In this document: positions 8,011 through 15,199 of the stretch, in pieces
Numbering within the stretch: the stretch's first letter is position 1
Layout: each line of letters opens with the position of its first letter
DNA from: an uncultured Methylobacillus sp.
GTDB taxonomy: Bacteria > Pseudomonadota > Gammaproteobacteria > Burkholderiales > Methylophilaceae
Assembly: GCA_946478865.1 (NCBI GenBank)
Contig: CAMLDO010000011.1
Span: forward strand, 7,131 to 71,130
Direction of reading: 5' to 3'
Length of the DNA stretch: 64,000 bases
Notes under the pieces: model-generated
What the model saw: only the letters and a program-made list of their open reading frames with translations
What the model was told of the DNA's origin: nothing
The model's database searches: none
Position numbers and translations under genes: made by a program

Positions 8011-8036
8011 AAAAGCCCGCTCGCGCGGGCTTTTTT
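8011..8036 (-). terminator. Rho-independent terminator after the cytochrome c gene
   Basis: GCCCGC and GCGGGC pair around a TCGC loop, flanked by A-runs on one side and T-runs on the other, so the hairpin works in both directions. On the minus strand it ends the cytochrome gene and lies directly upstream of apaH. Confidence 0.85.
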
Positions 8037-8043
8037 CTGTCGC

Positions 8044-8628
8044 TTACTTGGCGGGTGCTGCTGCCGGTGCCGCTTCTGCAGCCGGAGCGGCTGCATCGCC
8101 TGCCGGGGCCTCAGCCGCCGGAGCAGCGGGTGCCGCAGGCTCCTTGAAGGAGGCGCCGGACTTGTTGGCCATGTACACGACCGCGACGGCCACTTCATGA
8201 TCGGTCAGATCAGGGCTGCCGCCACGCGCCGGCATCATGCGCACGCCTTCGATCGCATGCTTGACCAGCGTGTCGTAACCCTGGCCGATACGCGGACCCC
8301 AGGCGCTGCTATCGCCGATCTTCGGCGAACCCAGTGCACCGGAGCCGTGACAGGCCGAGCAGATCGCCTGCACCACTTGTTCACCGCTCTTCTGCTGCGC
8401 CGCACCGCCGCCAGCAGAGGCCAGATTGACTTCAGCCACTGGCTTGATGCGCTCTGCAACCGTCGCATCGGCCGCTGCCGGATCGGCATTCTCGATATGC
8501 GTCGCCTGGATACCGGCGACCAGCTTGTAGATCAGGAAGGCCACCAGTGCAGGAGCAAAGAGCCCGCCCAGCGTGGCGAGAACAAATTGCTTGACCGTGG
8601 TTTTCGGGAAGTCGTGGTGCGTGCTCAT
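8044..8628 (-). CDS. Membrane-anchored c-type cytochrome, class I (c5-like)
   Basis: A 194-residue cytochrome with an N-terminal membrane anchor (residues about 18-40). One haem-binding CSACH motif lies near residue 98 and a downstream methionine in VRMMPARGG near residue 135 could be the axial ligand, as in cytochrome c5 family proteins. The last 45 residues are almost purely Ala/Pro with a few acidic residues, an unstructured tail. AGGA lies 8 bases before the chosen ATG at 8628. It is monocistronic with its own terminator. Role: periplasmic electron transfer; the partner is unknown. Confidence 0.9.
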   Translation of the reverse strand: MSTHHDFPKTTVKQFVLATLGGLFAPALVAFLIYKLVAGIQATHIENADPAAADATVAERIKPVAEVNLASAGGGAAQQKSGEQVVQAICSACHGSGALGSPKIGDSSAWGPRIGQGYDTLVKHAIEGVRMMPARGGSPDLTDHEVAVAVVYMANKSGASFKEPAAPAAPAAEAPAGDAAAPAAEAAPAAAPAK

Positions 8629-8712
8629 GCCTAAGTTCCTAAAAAGGGAGGTAAAAAACCTGAGATTATACTGGCATCCCCCCATTTGGATAAAGCGTCG
8701 CACGGCGTCATT

Positions 8713-8721
8713 TGCTATAAT
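8713..8721 (+). promoter_or_regulatory. Extended -10 promoter of tRNA-Arg
   Basis: TGC followed by a perfect TATAAT lies 11 bases before the mature tRNA 5' end. The region after the -10 is GC-rich (CCGCGC), the discriminator type associated with stringent control of stable RNA. No good -35 is seen at normal spacing. Confidence 0.65.
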
Positions 8722-8732
8722 CCGCGCTTCAC

Positions 8733-8809
8733 GCGCCCGTAGCTCAGCTGGATAGAGTATTGGTTTCCGAAGCCAAGGGTCGTGGGTTCGAATCCCGCCG
8801 GGCGCGCCA
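8733..8809 (+). tRNA. tRNA-Arg (anticodon CCG)
   Basis: A complete 77-base cloverleaf. The acceptor arms are GCGCCCG and CGGGCGC, the D-arm begins GCTCAGCTGGATAGAG, the anticodon loop TTCCGAA (8765-8771) gives CCG at 8767-8769, the T-arm contains GGTTCGAATCC, and the CCA end is encoded at 8807-8809. It reads the CGG arginine codon. It has its own extended -10 promoter. Confidence 0.97.
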
Positions 8810-8953
8810 CCTTCTCTACAACCTCGTTTCTCCCACCACCCGCTGCCTTATCGAACTATTCTTACACTCAAATAAGAATAGCCACGATACTGCCCGGAGA
8901 GGCCAGGCATTAACGTGTGATCTCCCGAACAATCCAATGACGAGGAGATAGAC

Positions 8954-9259
8954 ATGCACGCTTTTCCCCTATGGAAGATCCTGCCAATTGCCGTTCTGGC
9001 ACTCTGCCTGCAAGTTCCGCTTGCCATGGCGGGCGCGACCAACAGCGGTGACAATACCACCGCGACGCCGGGCGAAAACAGCAGCACGAGCGGTACGCCT
9101 TCCGCTCCCGACCCGGGTACGGACCGCCGCTCGGGCACGACCAAGACGGATGATCTGAAGTCCACCAAAGGACATCACAAATCCGGCAAGCACGGTTCGG
9201 ACAAGAATTCCACGTCCGGCAGCGACTCCACCACCTCCGGCAGCGGGTCCAGCCGTTAA
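8954..9259 (+). CDS. Small secreted Ser/Thr/Gly-rich protein of unknown function
   Basis: A 101-residue protein with a clear signal peptide (about residues 1-26, cleavage after AMA). The mature part is low-complexity and hydrophilic: Ser, Thr, Gly, Asp and Lys dominate, with a short basic KGHHKSGKHG stretch. No domain is recognisable. GAGGAG is placed 7 bases before the ATG, supporting real translation. It follows the tRNA and stands alone. Disordered periplasmic or exported peptides of this kind are poorly conserved. Confidence 0.7.
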   Translation: MHAFPLWKILPIAVLALCLQVPLAMAGATNSGDNTTATPGENSSTSGTPSAPDPGTDRRSGTTKTDDLKSTKGHHKSGKHGSDKNSTSGSDSTTSGSGSSR

Positions 9260-9356
9260 GTAATCCTCCCACCAGCATCGTCATCCGGGCTGCTTGCCCT
9301 TGATGCAGGCGGCCCGGGTGATTTTCGTCTTTTTACTATTCAGTGACTGTCGAACG

Positions 9357-9818
9357 CTACACCACGAACTGCTGGTGATTGACCGACACGTCTTTCCCTT
9401 CGATCAGTAGTTCCGCCGCAGCGATCGGCAAGGAAAACCGGCGCGGTCCCGCGCTGCCGGGATTTACGTAAAGCACTTCACCGTGATGATGGACGTCAGG
9501 CTTGTGGGAATGGCCGGAAACGACCACGCGAATGCCCATCTGGCTAGGGTCGATGGCGAGTTGCGTCAGATCATGCAGGACATAAATGCCGATTTCGCCA
9601 AAGCGTATTGTCGCGGTTTCGCCGAGTTTTTCCGCCCACTCGCCATGATCGTTATTGCCGCGAACGGCAAGGACCGGGGCTATCGTGGATAACGTCTCGA
9701 TAATACGGGGGTCGCAGATGTCCCCAGCGTGCAGGATATGATCGCAGCCGCGCAAAAAATCCAGCACCTGCGGCCGCATCAAACCATGAGTGTCGGAAAT
9801 CAGTCCGATACGCAGCAC
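9357..9818 (-). CDS. YfcE-family metallophosphoesterase
   Basis: A 153-residue calcineurin-like phosphoesterase. The four metal motifs are in order: SDTHG (residue 8), GDICD (near 34), GNND (near 55) and GHSHKP (near 102). Length and motifs fit the YfcE/MJ0936 phosphodiesterase family. The physiological substrate is not established. It lies downstream of the GT9 gene (9-base gap) and probably shares its transcript. Confidence 0.88.
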   Translation of the reverse strand: MLRIGLISDTHGLMRPQVLDFLRGCDHILHAGDICDPRIIETLSTIAPVLAVRGNNDHGEWAEKLGETATIRFGEIGIYVLHDLTQLAIDPSQMGIRVVVSGHSHKPDVHHHGEVLYVNPGSAGPRRFSLPIAAAELLIEGKDVSVNHQQFVV

Positions 9819-9827
9819 ATCTCCCCC

Positions 9828-10937
9828 TTACACCTCTATCGCTTTTGTCCTCATCGGCTTTTCGCGCCCGGCCAATAATTCCCGGATCGCCTCCATTACC
9901 GTCTGCGGCTCCAGTTGCTCCAGACAGGCATGATGCCCTTGCGGACACACGCTTTTGTAACAGTAGCGGCATGGTACATCGTGGTAAAGCACGCGATGCT
10001 CGACCTGCCAGGGAGTATGTTGGGGGTTGGTAAGCGCATACAGATCCACAACCGGCGTGCCCACGGCCGCTGCGATATGAGCCGGACCGGTATTGTTGGA
10101 GATGATGAGCGTTGCCAGCCTGATGATGGCAGCCAGCTGACCTAGGTCGAGCGCGCCCGCGAAGGAATGCGCCGGCACGCCGGACTCGGCCATGATATCG
10201 GCGATCATCGCCGCCTCGTCGGCATCGCCCGTAAGAATAACGGGCAGGCCGATCTCCTCATGAACCTGCCGTACCAGCTGCACCCAGTGCCGCGGCGGAT
10301 AACGGCGTGAAGCAGCGCTAGCGCCGGGATGCATCAATAGCCAGGGCTGGCTTGGTTCGACACCGCACTGGGCGAGCAATACCCTGACTTCCGTCAGCGC
10401 CGCCGAAGGCACATGGAACGAAAGCCGCTCATCAGCGGCTCGGCAACCCACTGCTGAAACCAGATCGAGCTGTCTCTGTACCTCATGCCGCACGCCTTGT
10501 CCGGGATCGAGATCAGTCTCAGGCAGCCAGTCGGTAAGCAGGTCATAGGGATTCTCGCGGCAATGTGCAATGCGTAGAGGAATCCCGGCCAGGTAGCACA
10601 GCAAGGCTGCTGGCAGTGGGCTTTGGGTATAGGTGGTAAAAATCACCGCCGCATCGAAGGCGCGCTCACGCAGTTGCTCTACCATCTCCAACTGGTAGGC
10701 CGCGCCGTGTACCGCACCGTGCTTCATCCATGGCGGGCGGTAGATGATGCTATCGTCCACCTCGGGGATGAAGCGAGCAACGGCTGCGCCTATGCCGGAA
10801 GTCAACAAAGTCAGCGTTCGGCCAGCCTGTTCCTCACGCAATGCCCGCATGGCCGGAGTACACATCAGCACGTCGCCGAGCGTATCGAGGCGTACGCAGA
10901 GTATGCGTTGCGCCCGGCTCCAATCAGCCGCGTTCAT
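9828..10937 (-). CDS. Glycosyltransferase family 9 (heptosyltransferase-like)
   Basis: A 369-residue GT-B enzyme. The N-terminal RILCVRLDTLGDVLMCTPAM block is the family-9 acceptor-side signature. The C-terminal half has MHPGASAASRRYPPRHW and the nucleotide-binding SNNTGPAHIAAAVGTPVV. A cysteine-rich patch, CRYCYKSVC...C, near residue 330 is common in heptosyltransferases. Such enzymes add heptose to lipopolysaccharide core. Its ATG overlaps the stop of gmhB (ATGA), so it is translated with a heptose-pathway enzyme. Confidence 0.86.
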   Translation of the reverse strand: MNAADWSRAQRILCVRLDTLGDVLMCTPAMRALREEQAGRTLTLLTSGIGAAVARFIPEVDDSIIYRPPWMKHGAVHGAAYQLEMVEQLRERAFDAAVIFTTYTQSPLPAALLCYLAGIPLRIAHCRENPYDLLTDWLPETDLDPGQGVRHEVQRQLDLVSAVGCRAADERLSFHVPSAALTEVRVLLAQCGVEPSQPWLLMHPGASAASRRYPPRHWVQLVRQVHEEIGLPVILTGDADEAAMIADIMAESGVPAHSFAGALDLGQLAAIIRLATLIISNNTGPAHIAAAVGTPVVDLYALTNPQHTPWQVEHRVLYHDVPCRYCYKSVCPQGHHACLEQLEPQTVMEAIRELLAGREKPMRTKAIEV

Positions 10938-11515
10938 GCCTCTTCCGCCAGCCGCGCGTGTTCGGATGCGATTTGCCGGGCGGCGCCGAGCAAATCTTCA
11001 GCCACCAGTTCAGGCATGCGCAACGGCGTCATCAGCCATTCCGTTTCGTTGCCATTGTCGACCAGAACCGCACGGCAACCCGCGCGATGCCCGGCTTCCA
11101 CATCGTTGAGAATATCACCCACCATCCAGGAAGCCCCCAGATCGATCGCATGCTCGTCGGCGGCCTGTTGCAGCAGGCCGGGCTGGGGCTTGCGGCAATC
11201 GCAGTCGAGCGCATACCCCTCCACCTCGCCTTGCGGATGATGCGGGCAGAAATAATACCCTTCGATATCGATGTCATATGGTTCCAGCAGGTAATCCAGC
11301 CGCTCCCAGACAGCATCGAGCTCACGTTCGGCAAACTTGCCGCGTGCGATGCCGGATTGATTGCTCACCACCACCAGCAGGTACCCCAGCTGGGCGAACA
11401 GCTGGAGCCCTTCGATGGCATGCGGGTTGAACCGGATGAGCGCCGGATCGACGTTGTACGGCACGTCCTCGATCAACGTGCCGTCCTTGTCGAGAAAGAC
11501 CGCCTTCCTCAGCAT
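10934..11515 (-). CDS. gmhB: D-glycero-beta-D-manno-heptose 1,7-bisphosphate 7-phosphatase
   Basis: A 193-residue HAD-family phosphatase of the ADP-heptose route. The nucleophile motif FLDKDGTL (Asp9, Asp11) is at the start, and the zinc-binding Cys/His loop CPHHPQGEVEG...CDCRKP typical of GmhB lies near residues 95-115. GGAGG placed 5 bases before the ATG at 11515 fixes the start; an upstream ATG at 11527 overlaps the SDR stop and has no ribosome site of its own. The neighbouring heptosyltransferase supports the role. Confidence 0.88.
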   Translation of the reverse strand: MLRKAVFLDKDGTLIEDVPYNVDPALIRFNPHAIEGLQLFAQLGYLLVVVSNQSGIARGKFAERELDAVWERLDYLLEPYDIDIEGYYFCPHHPQGEVEGYALDCDCRKPQPGLLQQAADEHAIDLGASWMVGDILNDVEAGHRAGCRAVLVDNGNETEWLMTPLRMPELVAEDLLGAARQIASEHARLAEEA

Positions 11516-11526
11516 GCGTGCCTCCA

Positions 11527-12285
11527 TCAGGGCCAGGAGGTCTCCTGCATCGGGAGTATGGTGATTTCCGCGATCACCGAGGGCTGGATAAGCACCGAAA
11601 CCACCCCACGCGCAGCGTCGAGTGGATCTTGAAGTTTGGAAGCGTCGATATCGGGGAAGCGGTCCAGCAGGAAAGGCGTACGCATCCCGCCGATCACCAC
11701 GCCGGTAACCTTGATGTTGTGCGGGCGCAATTCTGAATGCATCGCGTGCGAGAAGCCGAGCAGGCCCCACTTGCTCGCATGGTAGGCCGATGCGTTGGGC
11801 CAGGCACGCTTGGCGGCGGTGGAGGAAATATTGATGATATGGCCGGAACCGGCCTTTTTCATGACGTCCGCCGCGTACTTGGTCATGAAGAACGGGCCGT
11901 TGAGATTGGTATTGATCACGCGCAGCCAATCGTCGTTGCTCAGTTCATCGATCGGCAGCGTCTTGTCCGTGCCGGCGTTGTTGATAAGGACGTCCAGCTT
12001 GCCGAATTTCTCGACGGATTCCTGGATCGCCTGCTCCGCGGCTTGCGGATCGCCAACATCGAAGCCGATGGAATGGAAGCGGCCGCCGCCTTTGAGCGTC
12101 TCCATGTGAGCGCTCGCTTTCTCGGGACGTATGTCGCCGACAATCACGTCCGCGCCTGACTCGGCCAATATCTGGCAAATGGCAGCACCGAGACCGCTGC
12201 CGCCTCCGGTAACGAAGACCACCTTGCCGGCGAGACCGGGGATATGTTGCAGGGCATCGTTTTCTTGCGTTTGCATCATGTTCAT
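11527..12285 (-). CDS. SDR-family NAD(P)-dependent oxidoreductase
   Basis: A 252-residue classical short-chain dehydrogenase. The cofactor loop TGGGSGLG is near residue 26, NNAG near residue 102, the catalytic serine in ISSTA and the YHASK motif (Tyr, Lys) near residue 167. Location inside a glycan locus suggests sugar-nucleotide or fatty-acyl modification, but substrate cannot be inferred. An ATG two codons downstream is an equally possible start. Confidence 0.86.
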   Translation of the reverse strand: MNMMQTQENDALQHIPGLAGKVVFVTGGGSGLGAAICQILAESGADVIVGDIRPEKASAHMETLKGGGRFHSIGFDVGDPQAAEQAIQESVEKFGKLDVLINNAGTDKTLPIDELSNDDWLRVINTNLNGPFFMTKYAADVMKKAGSGHIINISSTAAKRAWPNASAYHASKWGLLGFSHAMHSELRPHNIKVTGVVIGGMRTPFLLDRFPDIDASKLQDPLDAARGVVSVLIQPSVIAEITILPMQETSWP

Positions 12286-12294
12286 CGTGATTTC

Positions 12295-13587
12295 CTAACG
12301 TGTGGTGAGTTGATGGATGGGTGCCGCAGTCAGTCCGTTTTGTGCCACGACCGGCAGGAGATCGACTTCGCGCGCGGCTGCAACTTTTTCGTAAATAGTG
12401 ACGACGCGTTCGGCCACGCTGTGCCAGGTGTAGAGCTTGTGCGCGCGGCGCCAGCCTTCGCGGCCAAGCCGGTGCGCATGGTCGGGATCGTTGTGCAGCA
12501 ACGCAAGACGCTCGGCGAGCGCCTCTGGGTTCTTGGGCGGCACCAGGTAGCCGGTCACGCCCTCCTGCACCGTGGTCTTGATGCCGCCCACGGCCGCGCC
12601 GATCACCGGGGTACCGCACGCCATGGCTTCCAGCGGCGTGATGCCGAACGGCTCATACCACGGCGTGGTGACGAACACATCCGCGGCACTGTAGTAATAG
12701 GCGAGTTTCGAACGCGGCTGCTGGCCAGTGAAGTGCACTTGGTCCTGTATATCGAGCAAGTAGGTGAGCGCTCGCAAACGCGCCATTTCAGGCGCGTCGG
12801 TATCCGGATGGCCACCCACCACCAGCAGTTTGGCGAGAATGCCGAAGCGCTCGCGTAGCAACGCGAGGCTTTCGATCACGTTGTCCACGCCTTTGCGCGG
12901 CACCATGCGCCCGAGTTGCAACAGGATGAAATCCTCGGGAGCCAATCCGAGTTTGTTGCGGGCAATGTCATGCGCCGGCCATAGCTCTTGCGGATCGAAG
13001 CCGCATGGCACGATTTCGATGCGGTCGCGACTTGCGCCATAGTGCCGCTCCATATCGAGCCTGTCTTGCGGGCATTCGGCGATGATGACGTCGGCGTCCT
13101 GCATGAGGCGCTGTTCGATGAGCAGCCGCTCCGCAGGGAAGCGGTCGGCCTCGCCCTGGGATTGCCGGCGCACCATGCCGAGTGCGTGAAAGGTGACGAC
13201 ATAGGGAATCTCCAGTGCGTCGCGCACGCGCTGGGCGACCAGGCCGGACATGAAGAAATTCGCATGCAGCAGATCGTAGGGGGCAGGCTCCGCCTCGGCG
13301 AAGTCGATCATGAAGCGCGCGAAGTCGTCCATCCACGGCAACATCTGCTCCTTGGGCACGAAGCTGGGCGGCCCCGCGGGGACATGAATGACGCGCACGT
13401 TGTCCACCCAGGGCTGAATTTCCTCCAACGCCGGGCTGTCGCGCCGGGTAAAAACATCAACCTCATAGCCGAGGCGCGCGAGTTCGACGGCAAGGTGCGC
13501 CACATACACGTTCTGACCGCCGCAATCGATGCTACCCGGGCTAGCCAGCGGGGAAGCGTGTTCGCTTATCAGGGCAATTTTCAGCAT
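12295..13587 (-). CDS. Glycosyltransferase family 4 (sucrose-phosphate-synthase-like)
   Basis: A 430-residue GT-B enzyme of the GT1/GT4 group. The N-terminal SEHASPLASPGSIDCGGQNVY segment is the glycine-rich acceptor loop seen in sucrose-phosphate-synthase and MshA-like enzymes. The C-terminal domain has LGRMVPRKG and the E-x7-E motif in PWYEPFGITPLEAMACG near residues 310-325. GGAGG 8 bases before the ATG at 13587 fixes the start. It follows a small unknown gene and precedes the SDR gene in the same direction. Product is unknown. Confidence 0.85.
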   Translation of the reverse strand: MLKIALISEHASPLASPGSIDCGGQNVYVAHLAVELARLGYEVDVFTRRDSPALEEIQPWVDNVRVIHVPAGPPSFVPKEQMLPWMDDFARFMIDFAEAEPAPYDLLHANFFMSGLVAQRVRDALEIPYVVTFHALGMVRRQSQGEADRFPAERLLIEQRLMQDADVIIAECPQDRLDMERHYGASRDRIEIVPCGFDPQELWPAHDIARNKLGLAPEDFILLQLGRMVPRKGVDNVIESLALLRERFGILAKLLVVGGHPDTDAPEMARLRALTYLLDIQDQVHFTGQQPRSKLAYYYSAADVFVTTPWYEPFGITPLEAMACGTPVIGAAVGGIKTTVQEGVTGYLVPPKNPEALAERLALLHNDPDHAHRLGREGWRRAHKLYTWHSVAERVVTIYEKVAAAREVDLLPVVAQNGLTAAPIHQLTTR

Positions 13588-13631
13588 GGACCTATCCTCC
13601 ATTTATTCACGGTGTTATCGGGGAGCGAGCG

Positions 13632-14126
13632 TCATGCCTGCCCCAGCCATGGTTTTCCGGCCTGCTCGGCCGCGCCCTTCTTCGCCAGCGCAAACAGGAA
13701 TAGCGCAATGGAGCCGGCAAACGCTTCGTCGTACCACGGGTCGGCACCGCTCACGGCGACGACAAGACCGTCGCGCACGATGCCGCCCCAGAGCAGCGAA
13801 TCGTCCTGAGCCAGCAGGTGCGGATGCGATTGCTGCACGAGCCGGGTATCCAGGCCCGTGCGCCAGCTCAACTCGGCCTTGGAACGTGCGAACGCCCCGT
13901 AATCGGCGTCCCACTTCGCCGTATCGCCGACGGCATGTTCGTAAAGGATGGAATCGGAAAAACCACCGGTCGCAGGCGACGACCCGGGCTTGAGGATGAC
14001 GATGTAGAGAAAACCGCTGGCGCCGGCGACGCGGCTATCCATGGCGGCAGTAATGGTGGGAAGGCACAGCTCGACGGCTTGTTTGGCCGTATTCTGGTCG
14101 AGGAAATAGCTGGTAAAGCCCGGCAT
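13632..14126 (-). CDS. Hypothetical protein, distant GlcG/HbpS (DUF336)-like
   Basis: A 164-residue cytoplasmic protein. No motif is decisive, but the C-terminal part (GGIVRDGLVVAVSG, then a DE-A-A helix) matches the pattern of GlcG/HbpS proteins, whose segment runs GG.P....V.GAIGVSG followed by DE. The preceding KAELSWRTGLDTR also sits where those proteins carry their KA.TA helix. HbpS-like proteins bind haem or cobalamin; whether this one does is unknown. It lies between two glycosyltransferase genes on the same strand. Confidence 0.7.
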   Translation of the reverse strand: MPGFTSYFLDQNTAKQAVELCLPTITAAMDSRVAGASGFLYIVILKPGSSPATGGFSDSILYEHAVGDTAKWDADYGAFARSKAELSWRTGLDTRLVQQSHPHLLAQDDSLLWGGIVRDGLVVAVSGADPWYDEAFAGSIALFLFALAKKGAAEQAGKPWLGQA

Positions 14127-14190
14127 GGAATACTCCCGTTCATGGTGCTGTCATCGTGGAACCCCTCCAGAATGGAAAAAGAAAAGCCGT

Positions 14191-15159
14191 CTAGACGGCG
14201 CTGTAGCGCGGTGCGCTGATGCCGGTGGCTTCGGCGAACACCGCATTCCAGTCTGCGACGAAGCGCTCGATATTGAAGCGCTCCAGCGCGCGCTGCCGCC
14301 CCTGTTCCCCGAGCCGTCGTGCCAGCTTGGGATCGCGCAGCAGGAGCTGCATGCGCTCGATCAATGTCGTTATATTGGTATCGGCAAATCCATTGCGGCC
14401 GTTCTCGATCACCGTGGCCATCTCCGTAGTGGCAAGTGCCACCACAGGAATGCCAGCCATCATGGCTTCGATCACTGCAAGCCCGAGGCTGGTGTAGCGG
14501 ATCGGATTGAAAAAGAACCGGTAGTCCGCTGCAAAACTGGCGAGCTGTCCATGCAGCACCTCGCCAAGGCCGCCGTCAGCCTCGGTGCCCATTCCCACCA
14601 GATCGAGCGGCACGTGCTGCCGGACCTGCCGGAAAATATCGCCGCCGAGGCGTCTTCCGCGTTTGCCAATATTATTGATGACCACAACGCCGCGCTCCCG
14701 TTCCCCACGATATTGCACTTGCGGCGCGACAACCCCATGCTCAACCACACGCACCGGCGTACTGCCGCTATCCCACATGAGCGCATTGAAATGGGTCACG
14801 TGCACCAGCAGCGTGTCGGTATCGTCTACCGGGTGTTTCATGTCGGTGGGATGCTCACGCGGGGTATCGTGCTCGATATAAATCCGAGGCAGGCGGCGTT
14901 GCGCCGGGCTCAGGTATTCGAACTGGTCGTGCAAATACTGATGGTCGTCCTGGAACAGGATGCAGTCGAACTGCTGTTTCGCGATATCCTCGACCGGCAT
15001 GTCGAATACATTGTCGCCCCACGGCAGGTGCCCGCAGCGCCCGCCATAGCCGGGCGGCCGGCCCTCCTTTGCGACGACATGGAAATTGTGCGGGGCCTGC
15101 GTAAGGTAGAGCAGATAACTGCCGTGCGTATGCCAGGTAAGGATATTCAGGGGCCGCAT
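14191..15159 (-). CDS. Glycosyltransferase, GT4-like
   Basis: A 322-residue protein with the C-terminal GT-B nucleotide-sugar fold: NPIRYTSLGLAVIEAMMAGIPVVA near residue 225 contains the E-x7-E type donor site. The N-terminal half (residues 1-140) is less typical, containing LTWHTHGSYLLYLTQ and YIEHDTPREHPTD, and may define acceptor specificity. It is next to the ABC exporter gene and in the same direction. Confidence 0.8.
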   Translation of the reverse strand: MRPLNILTWHTHGSYLLYLTQAPHNFHVVAKEGRPPGYGGRCGHLPWGDNVFDMPVEDIAKQQFDCILFQDDHQYLHDQFEYLSPAQRRLPRIYIEHDTPREHPTDMKHPVDDTDTLLVHVTHFNALMWDSGSTPVRVVEHGVVAPQVQYRGERERGVVVINNIGKRGRRLGGDIFRQVRQHVPLDLVGMGTEADGGLGEVLHGQLASFAADYRFFFNPIRYTSLGLAVIEAMMAGIPVVALATTEMATVIENGRNGFADTNITTLIERMQLLLRDPKLARRLGEQGRQRALERFNIERFVADWNAVFAEATGISAPRYSAV

Positions 15160-15199
15160 GCGGTTCCTTTCTCGTCATAACCCCGGAATAGTGGTCGCG

